Shown: piece by piece, positions 47,912-57,685 of the stretch
How positions within the stretch are numbered: the stretch's first letter is position 1
Layout of the letters: each line of letters begins with the position of its first letter
Assembly (NCBI RefSeq): GCF_023159225.1
Contig: NC_063172.1
Location: 41,235,832 to 41,299,831, forward strand
Direction: 5' to 3'
DNA from: Perognathus longimembris pacificus
Lineage: Eukaryota; Chordata; Mammalia; Rodentia; Heteromyidae
DNA length: 64,000 bases
Program-made: the position numbers and the translations under genes
The notes under the pieces: model-generated
What the model was told of the DNA's origin: nothing
What the model saw: the letters and a program-made list of their open reading frames with translations, nothing else
Databases searched by the model: none

Positions 47912-48099
47912 TGTTTGTTTGTTTGTTTTGTTTTTCTATTCCATTTTCCTGTTAGGCTGTGTTTCTTCTCCCTTCTTTGTCGTCTTTCTTGAGCTGCTCT
48001 TCCTGTTGGGTTCTGGCTATTGTAGTTTTTTCTGTTTGTGTCTGGTAGTCTTGTACATTTTCTGGTAGATGGGTTTCCCTTCCTAGAATTCGCTGTAAG

Positions 48100-49310
48100 G
48101 CTGTTTTTTTTGTTCACATATTTCTTTAGTTCCTGTTTACTATGGAAAGATCTGGTTTTTCCCTCGAAGGTAAATTCCAATTTTGCTGGGTATCTAATCC
48201 TGGGTTGGCACTTGTTGGCCTTCAGTACTTGGATGGTATTCTTCCAGGCTCTTTGTGTGTTTTAAGTTTGTGTGGAGACGTCTGCCATGATTCTGATATT
48301 TTTTCCATTGTGATATTGTTCTTTCTTTGTTTTTACTGCATTCAGAATATGATGCTTGTTTTTGAAATCTGAGGCCTTGACTATGTTGGGTCTGAGGGTG
48401 TTTCTTCTAAGGTCCAGTCTGCCAAGTGTTCTATATGCTTCTCTTATTTGGGTGAGGTTTTCCCTTTTGAGATTGGGGAAATTCTCTGTAATGATTCTAT
48501 TGAATATGTGTTGTATATCTCTGATACCCCTCTCCTTCATCTGTTTCAATTATACATAGATTATATCTTTTCTCCCTGTCCACTATCTCCTGGATTAGTC
48601 TTACAGTTTCTTTGACAGTTTCTTTTAGTACAGTAATCTTCTGGTCCTTACCAGCTGAATCATCATACAAAAGAGACTCGAGATTCAAGATGATCAATTC
48701 TTTGTGCTGTGGCTTTGAGTGTGGTTTGCTTTGAGGCAAGTGAGCTGATTATGGTTGCCAGATCAGCTCTCATTGTGATAATTTCTTCTTTTAATGAGTT
48801 GTGTTTTGACTCTATTTTTTCATGCATTTCATTTCTCAGGACGTTAAGGTCTTTTTAATGGAGGAGTAAACTGTATATATTTTTGCTTCCATTGCTTTCT
48901 TGACTTCCTGAAGATCCTTTGAGACTTCCATTCTAAATTCCTGGAATTGTTTTTTAATTTGTTCCTGATGCTTTCGATCATTTCTGCTATCTTCACCTCA
49001 GTTGTTTTTTTATTCTCCAACTCCTCTTTGGTTGTACTGCTTTTTGGAGCTGTCGAGTTGGCTTGACCTTTCATAAAATTTGTAATATTTCTTAGTGATT
49101 TATGCATCTGGGATGAAGCAATTATGGATTCTTGCACTTCCTTTTGGGAGCCTGCAGATGGCTGCCTTAGCTTGGATTTGTGTTGGTTCCTGCTGGTCCA
49201 ACATCAGGGACTTGTTTGTATCCTGAGTTCTGTTGTTGAACCTTACTGCCCTATGGGTGAGTTTGATTTTCTTTGTTGTTGTCAACACAGTTACCATCAC
49301 TGCAGTTAGG
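48100..49310 (-). pseudogene. L1-H ORF1 remnant
   Basis: Pieces in minus-strand frames: coiled-coil-like N-terminal part (49137-48844, with IAEMIESIRNKLKNN), middle (48739-48497), RRM-to-C-terminal transition (48549-48262, with IFNRIITENFPNLKRENLTQ and HHILNAVKTKKEQYHNGKNI) and the C-terminal end (48180 onward, EFTFEGKTRSFHSKQELKKY). ORF1p of this lineage is clearly divergent from that of L1-A. An open frame from 48180 to 47752 passes from the ORF1 end through the intercistronic region into the ORF2 endonuclease. Confidence 0.85.
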
Positions 49311-50846
49311 GATGGGCAGGTTCTGTGGTTTTCTCTGCAGGACTGTGTTCTGCCGCTGTATTGTGCTGACCTTTGGGGGCCCCTGTTGGGGGCTCACGGG
49401 TGGCTGATTCAGCATGGCATGGATACTTTTCTCTTCTTTGATTCTTTCCCCGCTAGTTGCTTTGGGTCAAGAGAGCTCACCTCTCAGAATAAGTATTATT
49501 GCTGCTGAGGGGCGGCTCACCCCTGTGTGTGTTGTGTTCCTGTCAGAGCAGTTGTTGCTGTTGATGGGTGGCCCACCCACCTGTGCGGAGTACGCCTATC
49601 TGACAAGGTGTTGCCACTAAGGGGCCGCTTGTCCACCTGTGCACTCCCATGGGGGAGTGCAGGACTGCTGGAGGGCTAGAATGCTGATCCACATGGGCCT
49701 TCTTGGGGGCACGTGCATATGAGCTATTGTGCTTTTTTTTGAGGGGTGCTGCCCCGGATTTTTGGAGGGTGCTTGTGCCCTCTCTTGAATCTATGTGGGT
49801 GCTGTATGCATGGCTCCCATCAGGTTCAAGTGTCTGGGCATGGGTTGGTGCCCATAGACTCTGCCCCTCTGCTGTAAGGGGGGGCATGTGCTTGGGCCCA
49901 GATAATCCTGCTGGGCTGGTATTGCACACCAGCAAGCCTGTGACTGTTGTTCAAAAAGTCTGCACAAACCAGGGCACCTCAAGTGGAGGTCAAATGCCTA
50001 CTAGTCCCCGGGTTTCTTCTGGGGGGAAGGGTGGTGCGAGCAGATTCAGGCTCCCCAGCTGGGGCTTTGGGGGGATGCTGGCCTAATGTGTCTCCCTGCC
50101 ACTTTGTTGGGAGCTACTCCACCCACTACTAGCTCCTGTGTTTTCCCAGGAGCTGTAGGATCCTAGAGCCACCAGATATGGGGCTCTTTTGTTCCCTCTG
50201 GGCAGGGAGGGGGAGGAAGGGAGCTCTACTTTGTCTCTTGTGATGAGTTTTATGTAAGGTTTTGGGTCTCTGCCAGAGCTGTTCTCCCATGTGGGGGCAA
50301 TGAGGAACTTACTGGTTCTGGATTGTGTGTGTGTCCGACTATGCTGTGGGCTTTTCTGGGCTGTGGTGTCATGATCGTTTGGCGGTGGCAGTGGCCCCAG
50401 CTCTCCACCTCTTTGGTGGTGCCTGGCTCCCTTGTGCTTGTCTGTTCCCGGCAATTTGTCCCACGCCGCTATATGGCTCGGTCAGGTCTGCATGCAGTCT
50501 GGGGCCTGTGGAGCTCCTGCTGTCTGGTTTCTGCACTCGTGACGGGACTTTTTAGCCATTGCTTCTGTGGTTGCTGATGATTTGCAGTCCCATTCGCAGG
50601 CACCAGGGCTGCTTTCCCAGCCTGTTCCGATTCTGGCCGAGGTGGGGGGGGGGACCCTGGAGATTTTCCAGTTCCTTGCAGATTATAGGCTTTTCTTTCT
50701 TTGTTCTTTTTCATTTCCTGTGTTACTCTGTTCTGGTTTTTGGGTTTGTCAGTCTCTTAATGGGGCGTTGGGTATTGGAGTTCTCAGCTCACTCTTTGGA
50801 TGGAGCGAGTTGGGTGCCTCCCTATTGTGATGGTGCCCTCTTCCTC
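49311..50846 (-). promoter_or_regulatory. L1-H 5'UTR, G+C-rich
   Basis: About 1.5 kb, clearly richer in G+C than its surroundings, with G-runs (for example 50641-50655) that could form quadruplexes. Frames are open in several directions (plus-strand 127 codons at 49703-50086; minus-strand 130 codons at 49935-49543); with so few A/T-rich stops this is expected by composition. Not homologous to the L1-A 5'UTR as far as I can see. Confidence 0.6.
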
Positions 50847-50855
50847 AGCTTTATT

Positions 50856-51905
50856 GTTTTTAACAAATGATAAGAGAATAGATTCTGCTTTGTCATAAAA
50901 TGGCAAGTATGTGAAGCAACACACTTGGTAATTAGTTTAGTTTAGCCATTCTTCTACTACCTTCAACTACATATACACACACAGACACATTTACAAAAAC
51001 ATTTTAATTCACCATATTGTATAGGATTTCATCTATCACTTTTTGGAAGGGAGAAAAAATTAATTTTTCAAAAGACAGAACAAATTCTGAATAAGATAAC
51101 TTTAAAATCAAAGTGAGAGGAGGATGATGATTAGGACATGACTTCAAAGATTGGGGATTTTTTTCTGTAATAAACATGCCTTAATCTTATATATTTATTG
51201 AGTACAGGTTACTAATACAGATATTTCCATATGTAGATGACTAATCAAATTAGGATGACTAGATTTGAATTGCTCCTTTGTGGTTGTGTTTTGTTCTTTT
51301 ATCTAACTTCCTATCTCTCCTCCACACTGGCCTTTCTGTCTTCCAGTGACAAATACTGACATTATGGATTTTTGCCTTCTACATGAGAAAATGTGACATT
51401 CCTAGTCTTTTGCTGCTAAGCTTATAAACTGAAAACATTGTTAACCTTTTAATGATTAGTTATTATAGTAGTTATTGTCACAGGTGAACAATGACAAAAT
51501 TATCATCTTATACTATTTTGTCATTTTATACTAATTTTTGAAGATAACTTAAATTATACTTAAGATCACCAGATGGATTGTGAAGACGTAACTGAAGCTA
51601 ACATTTTCATATGTGGAATAACTAGTTTTGTGTATCCTGGGTAATTTTACTGAAATCTGGTTTCCATTTATTAACATGACAAGTAAGTAGAACATTAATT
51701 TTTTCTTTTAAGTTTAAATTTATATTTTGCAGTACAAAGTGCAACTCCCCCCTCCCCCAATTTCTAATGAAATTGTCACATGGACAGACCTCTTGACATA
51801 TGATATTTACTTAGAAGAAATTAATAGATCTAATCAAAACAAAACAACCATTGATTACAAATATGAATTCTGTTTTAGAGTAAAAAGCTCTTATGTAATG
51901 TCAGA
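50856..51905. other. Unassigned AT-rich DNA
   Basis: No recognised gene or repeat. Beginning of the relatively repeat-poor 51-57 kb region. Confidence 0.5.
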
Positions 51906-51999
51906 CTGAGACCCAGGTGCAGTCAGAGACAAAAAGCTCAGAACCTCAGGGAGGGAGGAAGCCTGGAGCCTGGACTCCTGGTTGGTGCTGAGCTCTCAC

Positions 52000-52124
52000 C
52001 TGCAGCTTTCCTCTTGTGCTCAGGAAGGGCTTGGACTGGATGGTTACAAAGTGTTGTGTACCTCTCCATCTTTTCCATGAAGGTAATAGTTTAAAGGTTA
52101 GGCCTGTTTTCCTTTGATTGTAAG
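52000..52124 (-). other. Candidate 125-bp internal exon (speculative)
   Basis: On the minus strand, 'gatttttctgttgtag' (acceptor AG at 52126-52125) precedes, and 'gctgcag|gtgagagct' (GT at 51999-51998) follows, a stretch with no stop in one frame (AYNQRKTGLTFKLLPSWKRW, continuing to RGKLQ). The donor is close to consensus. The surrounding 51.9-52.15 kb is richer in G+C than its flanks. I do not recognise the peptide; chance splice-like signals are common, so confidence is low. Confidence 0.2.
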
Positions 52125-52149
52125 CTACAACAGAAAAATCACACACTAA

Positions 52150-53614
52150 TCAATGTTGTTGCAAGTATTATTATTTTCACCTTGATTCCCACTACCTTTG
52201 GAAAAGCTGCACTTTGTAAGTTTCTTGTTTGGTTACATTAACACATGGTGGTTTAAGCCTTGGGACAAATTCCATGCCCACCTTGGAGTGTATTTCTGAA
52301 AAAAGGAAACCCAGCTGATTGTCCTTTAAATAGGCTGGGCCAGGTCTTCCTCAAATTACAGATTATTTGGTGGATCCATGTGTCATTGTTTTTGTTAGGT
52401 TCCACTACAATGGAATATTATTATGTTATTGCAGACTTTCTGATCATCTAAATGAGCAGGTTTGAAGTTTTAAGAAAATCTTCGCTCTACATATATTTTG
52501 CTGGCCTGTTACACCTCACCTGATTTGTATAAAGATAGATGAGTATAAACATGGTGATCAGTCTTAACACCTGATATATGTTTCTCTTGATCTTGTGCCC
52601 TAATATTAGAAGAATCAACTCAGTTTACCCACATTTTCTCTCAAATAAAGTGTTTAGTTTCTTTTTCAATAGAAAACTCACCCCCCTCCAACATGATGCT
52701 TAAGACAGCATCATAAAAATCTTACGCTATGATAAAACAATCTAGAATCACAGTTGACTCATTTCCATGTAAAAAAATGAAAATTTCAGAATTTCACCAT
52801 GGATCCCATAGGGTTGGGACCCCATGATTCCACAACTTCATAGCTACAGTTTGACAAAAGATAGGGTGTACCATGGTAATGTGTAGAGAGAATATCATTA
52901 GCTTCAACACTGCTGTATTAGCTTTCTCATAATTACTTAACAATTTATAGCATGGGACTCAAAATCTTGCTAATTATGAAACATATAAATTTATAATTGT
53001 TTCATTTCATAAAAATTGTACCATGATATATCTCTCTCTTTCTCTCTCTCCATCTATCTATCTATTTGTTCCTATTCACACTCAGCTTCAAATACAGGTT
53101 ACTGGATGTGAAGTAGCATGATTGTGGCACTTCTGTGAAGTGGTATGGTACAAATACAATTTGGGGTATGAAATTAGATTTAAATGAGAGGGAAATAACC
53201 TATTCTCTTCTGTTTTCTCACTTTGCATTGCATTTTTAATCAACATTTCTTTAGTGATAAAAACTCAGGTCTTTGTGAGCACAGGCACAATAGTTGTAAT
53301 CTGTTTCATTGCATGAAAAGTGGAATCCAGGAAAAAGGATTCATTCTTTGAATTTTGCCAGGAATAGTAACCAGTTGCTGTGGAATACATACCCAGGAAA
53401 TCAGCCCCTGCTGGTATTTCTTGGCATGTCATATCATCATCAATATCACTGCCTGTCTCAATTCTACAGTCCAGTTCTATTCCCAGGAGGGTGGAATGAT
53501 GGAAAGTTTAAGTACTCCAGGTAGACTTCTGCAATAACTTTCTTGGAAGAAACTTGCTATTTTGTTTTTTTTTTAATCATTATGTCTGTTCCAAAACTTA
53601 TTCCTTTCTCATAG
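52150..53614. other. Unassigned, mostly unique-looking DNA
   Basis: No known repeat except a (CT)n/(ATCT)n run at about 53027-53065. No gene recognised. Confidence 0.5.
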
Positions 53615-53706
53615 TGGCTCAGAATTACACAAGAAAAGATGGTCCTTTTGCTATGATCTTCTTTGGAAAAATTGGGCAATCATTCTACAATTTCTTCCTA
53701 CATAAG
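53615..53706 (+). other. Candidate 92-bp internal exon (speculative)
   Basis: 'attcctttctcatag' (AG at 53613-53614) precedes and 'cataag|gtaatt' follows. One frame is open throughout ([20 protein letters not shown] then [10 protein letters not shown]). The phase at its end (0) does not match the start phase (1) of the other plus-strand candidate at 55983, so they do not form an obvious pair. Peptide not recognised. Confidence 0.2.
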
Positions 53707-54400
53707 GTAATTTATATTCATATTTCAAGTTCTTGAATGTTTTGCCGGGGGATGCAGTGTCTATTTCTGTACCAGACTGAGATGCTGTTCTAGTTTGCTT
53801 ATAAAAGTTCTTATTTATTATTATATACACACCCATATCAGAATAAGCTACTTTGTAACTAGTATAGAAGGATATCCCAGAGCCCATTGATTTGCTGCCA
53901 TTGTTCTCCTTGGCTACTTTTCTTAACACACAGATCTCACTGATCCACACAAGGGCTTGCTTGCTCGCAGCTTGCAGCCTCAGACTACACATTAAATTCT
54001 TAATACAACTCTCTTAAAGTTCAATAATGTATAAATAATCTAAAAAAGAGAGAGAAGTCAGTTCTGACACTAAATTTTTTCTCAGAGGGTATTCTTTTTG
54101 TCAGTGGCAGCCAGAACTTTTAAGATCTAAAGCAAGGCTGCTTTACAATCTCTTGCGAGCAATTAAAGCAAGTGCACAAACAAACATAAAGCAAATGTCA
54201 ATATTAATGAATGGTTTATGTTCCACTGGAAAAAGTCATTATATAAGATAAAAGTCAGAATGAATCTCAATGTGCTTTTGTATATATACTAAGCATGATT
54301 GTTAGCCTGCATAAGGAAAAGCTACCAAAGAACAGAGAAACATTTTAAAATACAGTCCTATGTTCAAAAGTACTCAGAAAAGTTCCACTGACATTAATAA
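53707..54400. other. Unassigned, mostly unique-looking DNA
   Basis: No recognised gene or repeat. Confidence 0.5.
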
Positions 54401-54412
54401 AAATCATATGTG

Positions 54413-54613
54413 GGGGCTGGGAATATGGCCTAGTGTCAAGAGAGCTCGACTTGTATACATGAAGCCCTGGGTTTGAATCTCCAGCACCACATATCTAGAA
54501 AACGGCCAGAAGTGGCTCTGTGGCTCAAGTGGCAGATTGCTAGCCTTGAGCAAAAAGGAAGCCAGGGACAGTGCTCAGGCCCTGAGTCCAAGGCCCAGGA
54601 CTGGCCAAAAAAA
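54413..54613 (+). mobile_element. IDL-Geo SINE with 12-bp TSD
   Basis: 'gggctgggaatatggcctag' at 54415, linker, right monomer, poly(A). AAATCATATGTG flanks it at 54401-54412 and 54614-54625. B box altered (gggtttgaatctc). Confidence 0.93.
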
Positions 54614-54625
54614 AAATCATATGTG

Positions 54626-55982
54626 TCATAATTGACCCTTGAGTTTGTAATCATGGAGGAAAAGAATGCCTTAATTTTACTGGAGTGGTAGCATTAATTA
54701 CAAATCTTACTTGATTTTTCAGTAATGTTTAAGGAATTAGTAACTTGTTGAAGAAGAGTAGACAGAAATGGTTTTATTTATAAGACCATCTTATGCCATA
54801 ATCCATGTGGCTTTTACTTGAACAACTTAGACTTCAACTCTGTTTTGTCCTTTTGTGCAGCATCAAGCCAGTAAAGACAGCCTATGTAATATTTTCTTCC
54901 AGTATAATTCACTCAAAAACTAAACTGCTGTTTTATTTCTGTGGTGTTATTCTGAAGTGGGTTGTGCAACTTCTAGAAAGCATAGGAAAAATAGAGACAA
55001 TTACCATTTAGCGATCACCACCAGAGTTATATAAATTTTTATAACAAAAAGTATGATAACTGGCCCTTAATTGGCCTCATAATTTATGATGTGTTTTTGT
55101 TCATGTACATTAGCATGGATTTAATTTTTCCTTCTTTACCAATGTTATTGATCAGAATTTGGATCAAGAAATTCTGCCACAACTCACTCCATCACTGAGG
55201 CTGTAGTTATCCAGTGTTGGAACAGAAGATCTGTAAATGTTAATGATGATAATGTCTGAATTTTGTGACTTAAGGGCAGAAAGAACAAAATGGAAATTGA
55301 GCTCGCTGAACATGAGATAGACTCATAACTACCATGGTCTGTTAGGATTATGAATGTATTTGGCACTGCTGTAGGAATGTCAAGGATACATCAGAGGACA
55401 CACCTTTCCAGTGGCACTAAGTCTTCTGGACTTAACTAACAAGTGTTTTATACTTGAAAATAATTTCTCCTGCAGAAGCATTTAACAGGCAAAGGACCAG
55501 AGTCCAGTGTCCCTCCATAAAACAAAGGGCCTCACTAGCTGGTTGGTTCATAGTGGCGACTCTTCCAGCACTTTACAACTCCAGGTTTAGGCCTCCAACT
55601 CTCAAGCATAACATCCTAGGCTATAATTGTGCCTGAAATGACTTTTCTTGTCACTCTATCATAAGGTCATGTTTGAATCAGAGATCAATTAAACACAATT
55701 AGGAAGTGTAATATTTATTCCTCAATGGAATCCAAGAACTGAATGATGCCCCTTTGTATTTATTTTGTTATCTCTAACATTATTTTAAAAAATAAAGCAA
55801 TCAGAATAATTCAGTTTCTAAGGCTTATTAGACAAAACTTGACAACAGCCATTTAGATGAAGAAGAAAAAGACAATGGAGAACCATGCAAACTTTCATTG
55901 GCAGTGAAAAGGGCAGGAATTTTTCATGGTTTGCTTATATCATTTGATGTTTGCCACCCTTCCACTTTCGTTCTCTGTCTAG
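54626..55982. other. Unassigned, mostly unique-looking DNA
   Basis: No interspersed repeat recognised; sequence complexity is normal. A frame at 54805-55011 has no known relative. Confidence 0.5.
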
Positions 55983-56106
55983 GTGTCGCCGTTTCTTTGC
56001 CACTGCTCTTCTTTTTAATTTCATCAAGGCTACAGAACAGATTGATATATTCAAAGTACTCTGCTTATTTCCAGAGTGCTAATGCCACATTTACAGATAC
56101 AAATGA
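55983..56106 (+). other. Candidate 124-bp internal exon (speculative)
   Basis: A strong pyrimidine tract 'ccactttcgttctctgtctag' minus its first base leads to AG at 55981-55982; 'aaatga|gtaagt' follows at 56107. Open in one frame with a hydrophobic stretch (VAVSLPLLFFLISS). No known protein recognised. Confidence 0.2.
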
Positions 56107-56420
56107 GTAAGTCTGAGAATTCCCTAGGAACCTGATATATCTACATACTCCATATGCACAAGGACCTATCACTTTACTGAGGCAGAATGATATAAAATCA
56201 ACCTTTATTTTTACACACAAGATTATGACCTAGGAATTATAAGGATGTTGTTAACTGAAAATAGAATGAAATGCTTTAAGATAGAAGATGGAACAGAAAC
56301 AAATTTCATGAAATTCCAGATGTCCAGTAAGAGTATATTTTAGTCACTTTTCTCTTAACTATAACCATAAGTCTTTGACTAAGACATTTGTAAAGAAAAA
56401 AGAGTTTTATTTTATTTTGT

Positions 56421-56640
56421 TTTGTTTTCCCCATAGTGGGGCTTAAACTCAGGACCTGGGCACTATCCCTGAGCTTTGTTGCACAAGGCTAGCAATCTAC
56501 CACTTTGAGTCACAGCTCCACTTCCATTTTTCTCGTGGGTTAATTGGAGATTAATGTCCCACAGACTTTTTTACCCTGCTTGAAATGTGATCCTCAGAAC
56601 TCAGTCTTATGAGTAGTTAGGGCTATAGGAATTTTTAAAA
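56421..56640 (-). mobile_element. Composite SINE: 7SL-like left + Geo-like right, minus strand
   Basis: Right monomer first on the plus strand ('gggcttaaactcaggacctg', 'ctaccactttgagtcacagc'), then a decayed 7SL-like half ('gagtagttagggctatagga'). Third copy of the composite type. Confidence 0.68.
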
Positions 56641-56890
56641 ACAACATTCAAATCATAATAGCACCCAGCTAGAAAAGAAGGTTTTAAGTGATTGTCAGTG
56701 ACTAATGTCTACCATTGAAACCACCCAAAACCAGGCAGGGCTGACAAAACATTGATACTTTTATTTCTGATTATACAGTGAAAAGCACGAAGTACAGTTG
56801 TGTCTTTAATAGTACAGTACATGACATAAGTGAAAAAGCCAAGTAAGACCAAGAACCAAGAGTACAAGTTGTTGTATTGGCTTGAATACT

Positions 56891-56951
56891 TGTGCACACA
56901 CATGCGTGTGCTCATGCGCGTGCGAGCGCGCACACACACACACAAACACAC
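56891..56951. repeat. Alternating purine-pyrimidine tract (CA/GC rich)
   Basis: TGTGCACACACATGCGTGTG then GCGCGTGCGAGCGCGCACAC-type sequence and CA repeats. CpG-rich alternating purine-pyrimidine is the classic Z-DNA-prone composition; unusual here for its CpGs in AT-rich DNA. Confidence 0.85.
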
Positions 56952-56994
56952 AAAGTAGTTCATTAGGCCCACAGTTCCACAAGCTGGGAATATC

Positions 56995-57162
56995 TTGCAA
57001 CATACATAATATTTTTAGTACACTATGACAGTGCAACAGAGTTCTTTTCCTGGTTAGGATTTTGTATTAGACAAAGTTTGAAGTAGATATTTTCATATAC
57101 TTTTTAGATTGGGAACTCTGTTGCACTGTCATAGTGTACTAAAAATATTATGTATGTTGCAA
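56995..57162. repeat. Perfect 50-bp inverted repeat, 68-bp spacer
   Basis: Positions 56995-57044 are the exact reverse complement of 57113-57162 (50 of 50). Arms start TTGCAACATACATAATATTT and read on to AACAGAGTTC; the spacer 57045-57112 shows no symmetry. A transcript would form a 50-bp stem. Perfect identity implies a very recent origin or an assembly/library artefact. Confidence 0.97.
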
Positions 57163-57211
57163 ATTACAATTGTAGTTTTCTAAGGTTACAGAATTAATAA
57201 GAAATAGTGTT

Positions 57212-57673
57212 GGGGCTGGGATTATGGCCTAGTGGCAAGATTGCTTGACTCGTATACATGAAGCTCTAGGTTCTATTCCCCAGTACCACATATATAGAAA
57301 AAGGCCAGAAGTGGCGCTGTGGCTCAAGAGGCAGAGTGAGAGTGCTAGCCTTGATCAAAGAGAAACCAGGGACAGTGCTGATGCCCTGAGTCCAAGGCCC
57401 AGGATGGCAAAAAAAAAAAAAAAAAAAGGAATGAAGCTCTAGGTTCGATTCCCCAGCACCACATAATATAGAAAATGGCCAGAAGTGGCGCTGTGGCTCA
57501 AGTTGGCAGAGTGCTATTCTTGAACAAAAAGAAGCCAGGGACAGTGCTCAGGCCCTGAGTTCAAGCCCAGAAGTGGCAAAAAAGGAAGAAGAAGAAGGAG
57601 AAGAAGAAGAAGAAGAAGAAGAAGAAGAAGAAGAAGAAGAAGAAGAAGAAGAAGAAGAAGAAGAAGAAGAAGG
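57212..57673 (+). mobile_element. Compound IDL-Geo insertion inside one 12-bp TSD
   Basis: A full IDL-Geo copy (57212-about 57427 with poly(A)), then a second copy lacking the first ~45 bp of the left monomer (about 57431-57580), then a GAA run to 57673. AGAAATAGTGTT occurs only at the outer edges (57200-57211 and 57674-57685), not between the copies. Both copies share the unusual 'gaagctctaggtt' where other copies have 'gaggccctgggtt'. Confidence 0.92.
57574..57673. repeat. (GAA)~30 trinucleotide repeat at SINE tail
   Basis: GGAAGAAGAAGAAGGAGAAG start, then about 27 perfect GAA units, ending GGAG. Occupies the poly(A) position of the second SINE copy. All-purine, H-DNA capable. Confidence 0.94.
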
Positions 57674-57685
57674 AGAAATAGTGTT

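Larger units (their letters stand above)
43735..50846 (-). mobile_element. Full-length L1-H of a second lineage, minus strand (~7.1 kb)
   Basis: T-run at the left, 3'UTR, ORF2 remnant (about 44100-47911), ORF1 remnant (about 48100-49310) and a long G+C-rich 5'UTR (about 49310-50846). AGCTTTATT at 43726-43734 and 50847-50855 is a plausible 9-bp TSD. ORF2 wording differs from the L1-A/B/I lineage (for example [20 protein letters not shown] where L1-A has GIYPKDHKQNHSKATSTTMF), and the 5'UTR is unrelated in sequence. The plus-strand L1 piece at 25.3 kb belongs here. Confidence 0.9.

Noticed and set aside
49543..50086. Long overlapping frames on both strands
   Set aside because: G+C-rich L1-H 5'UTR has few stop codons in any frame; no second copy is available to test.
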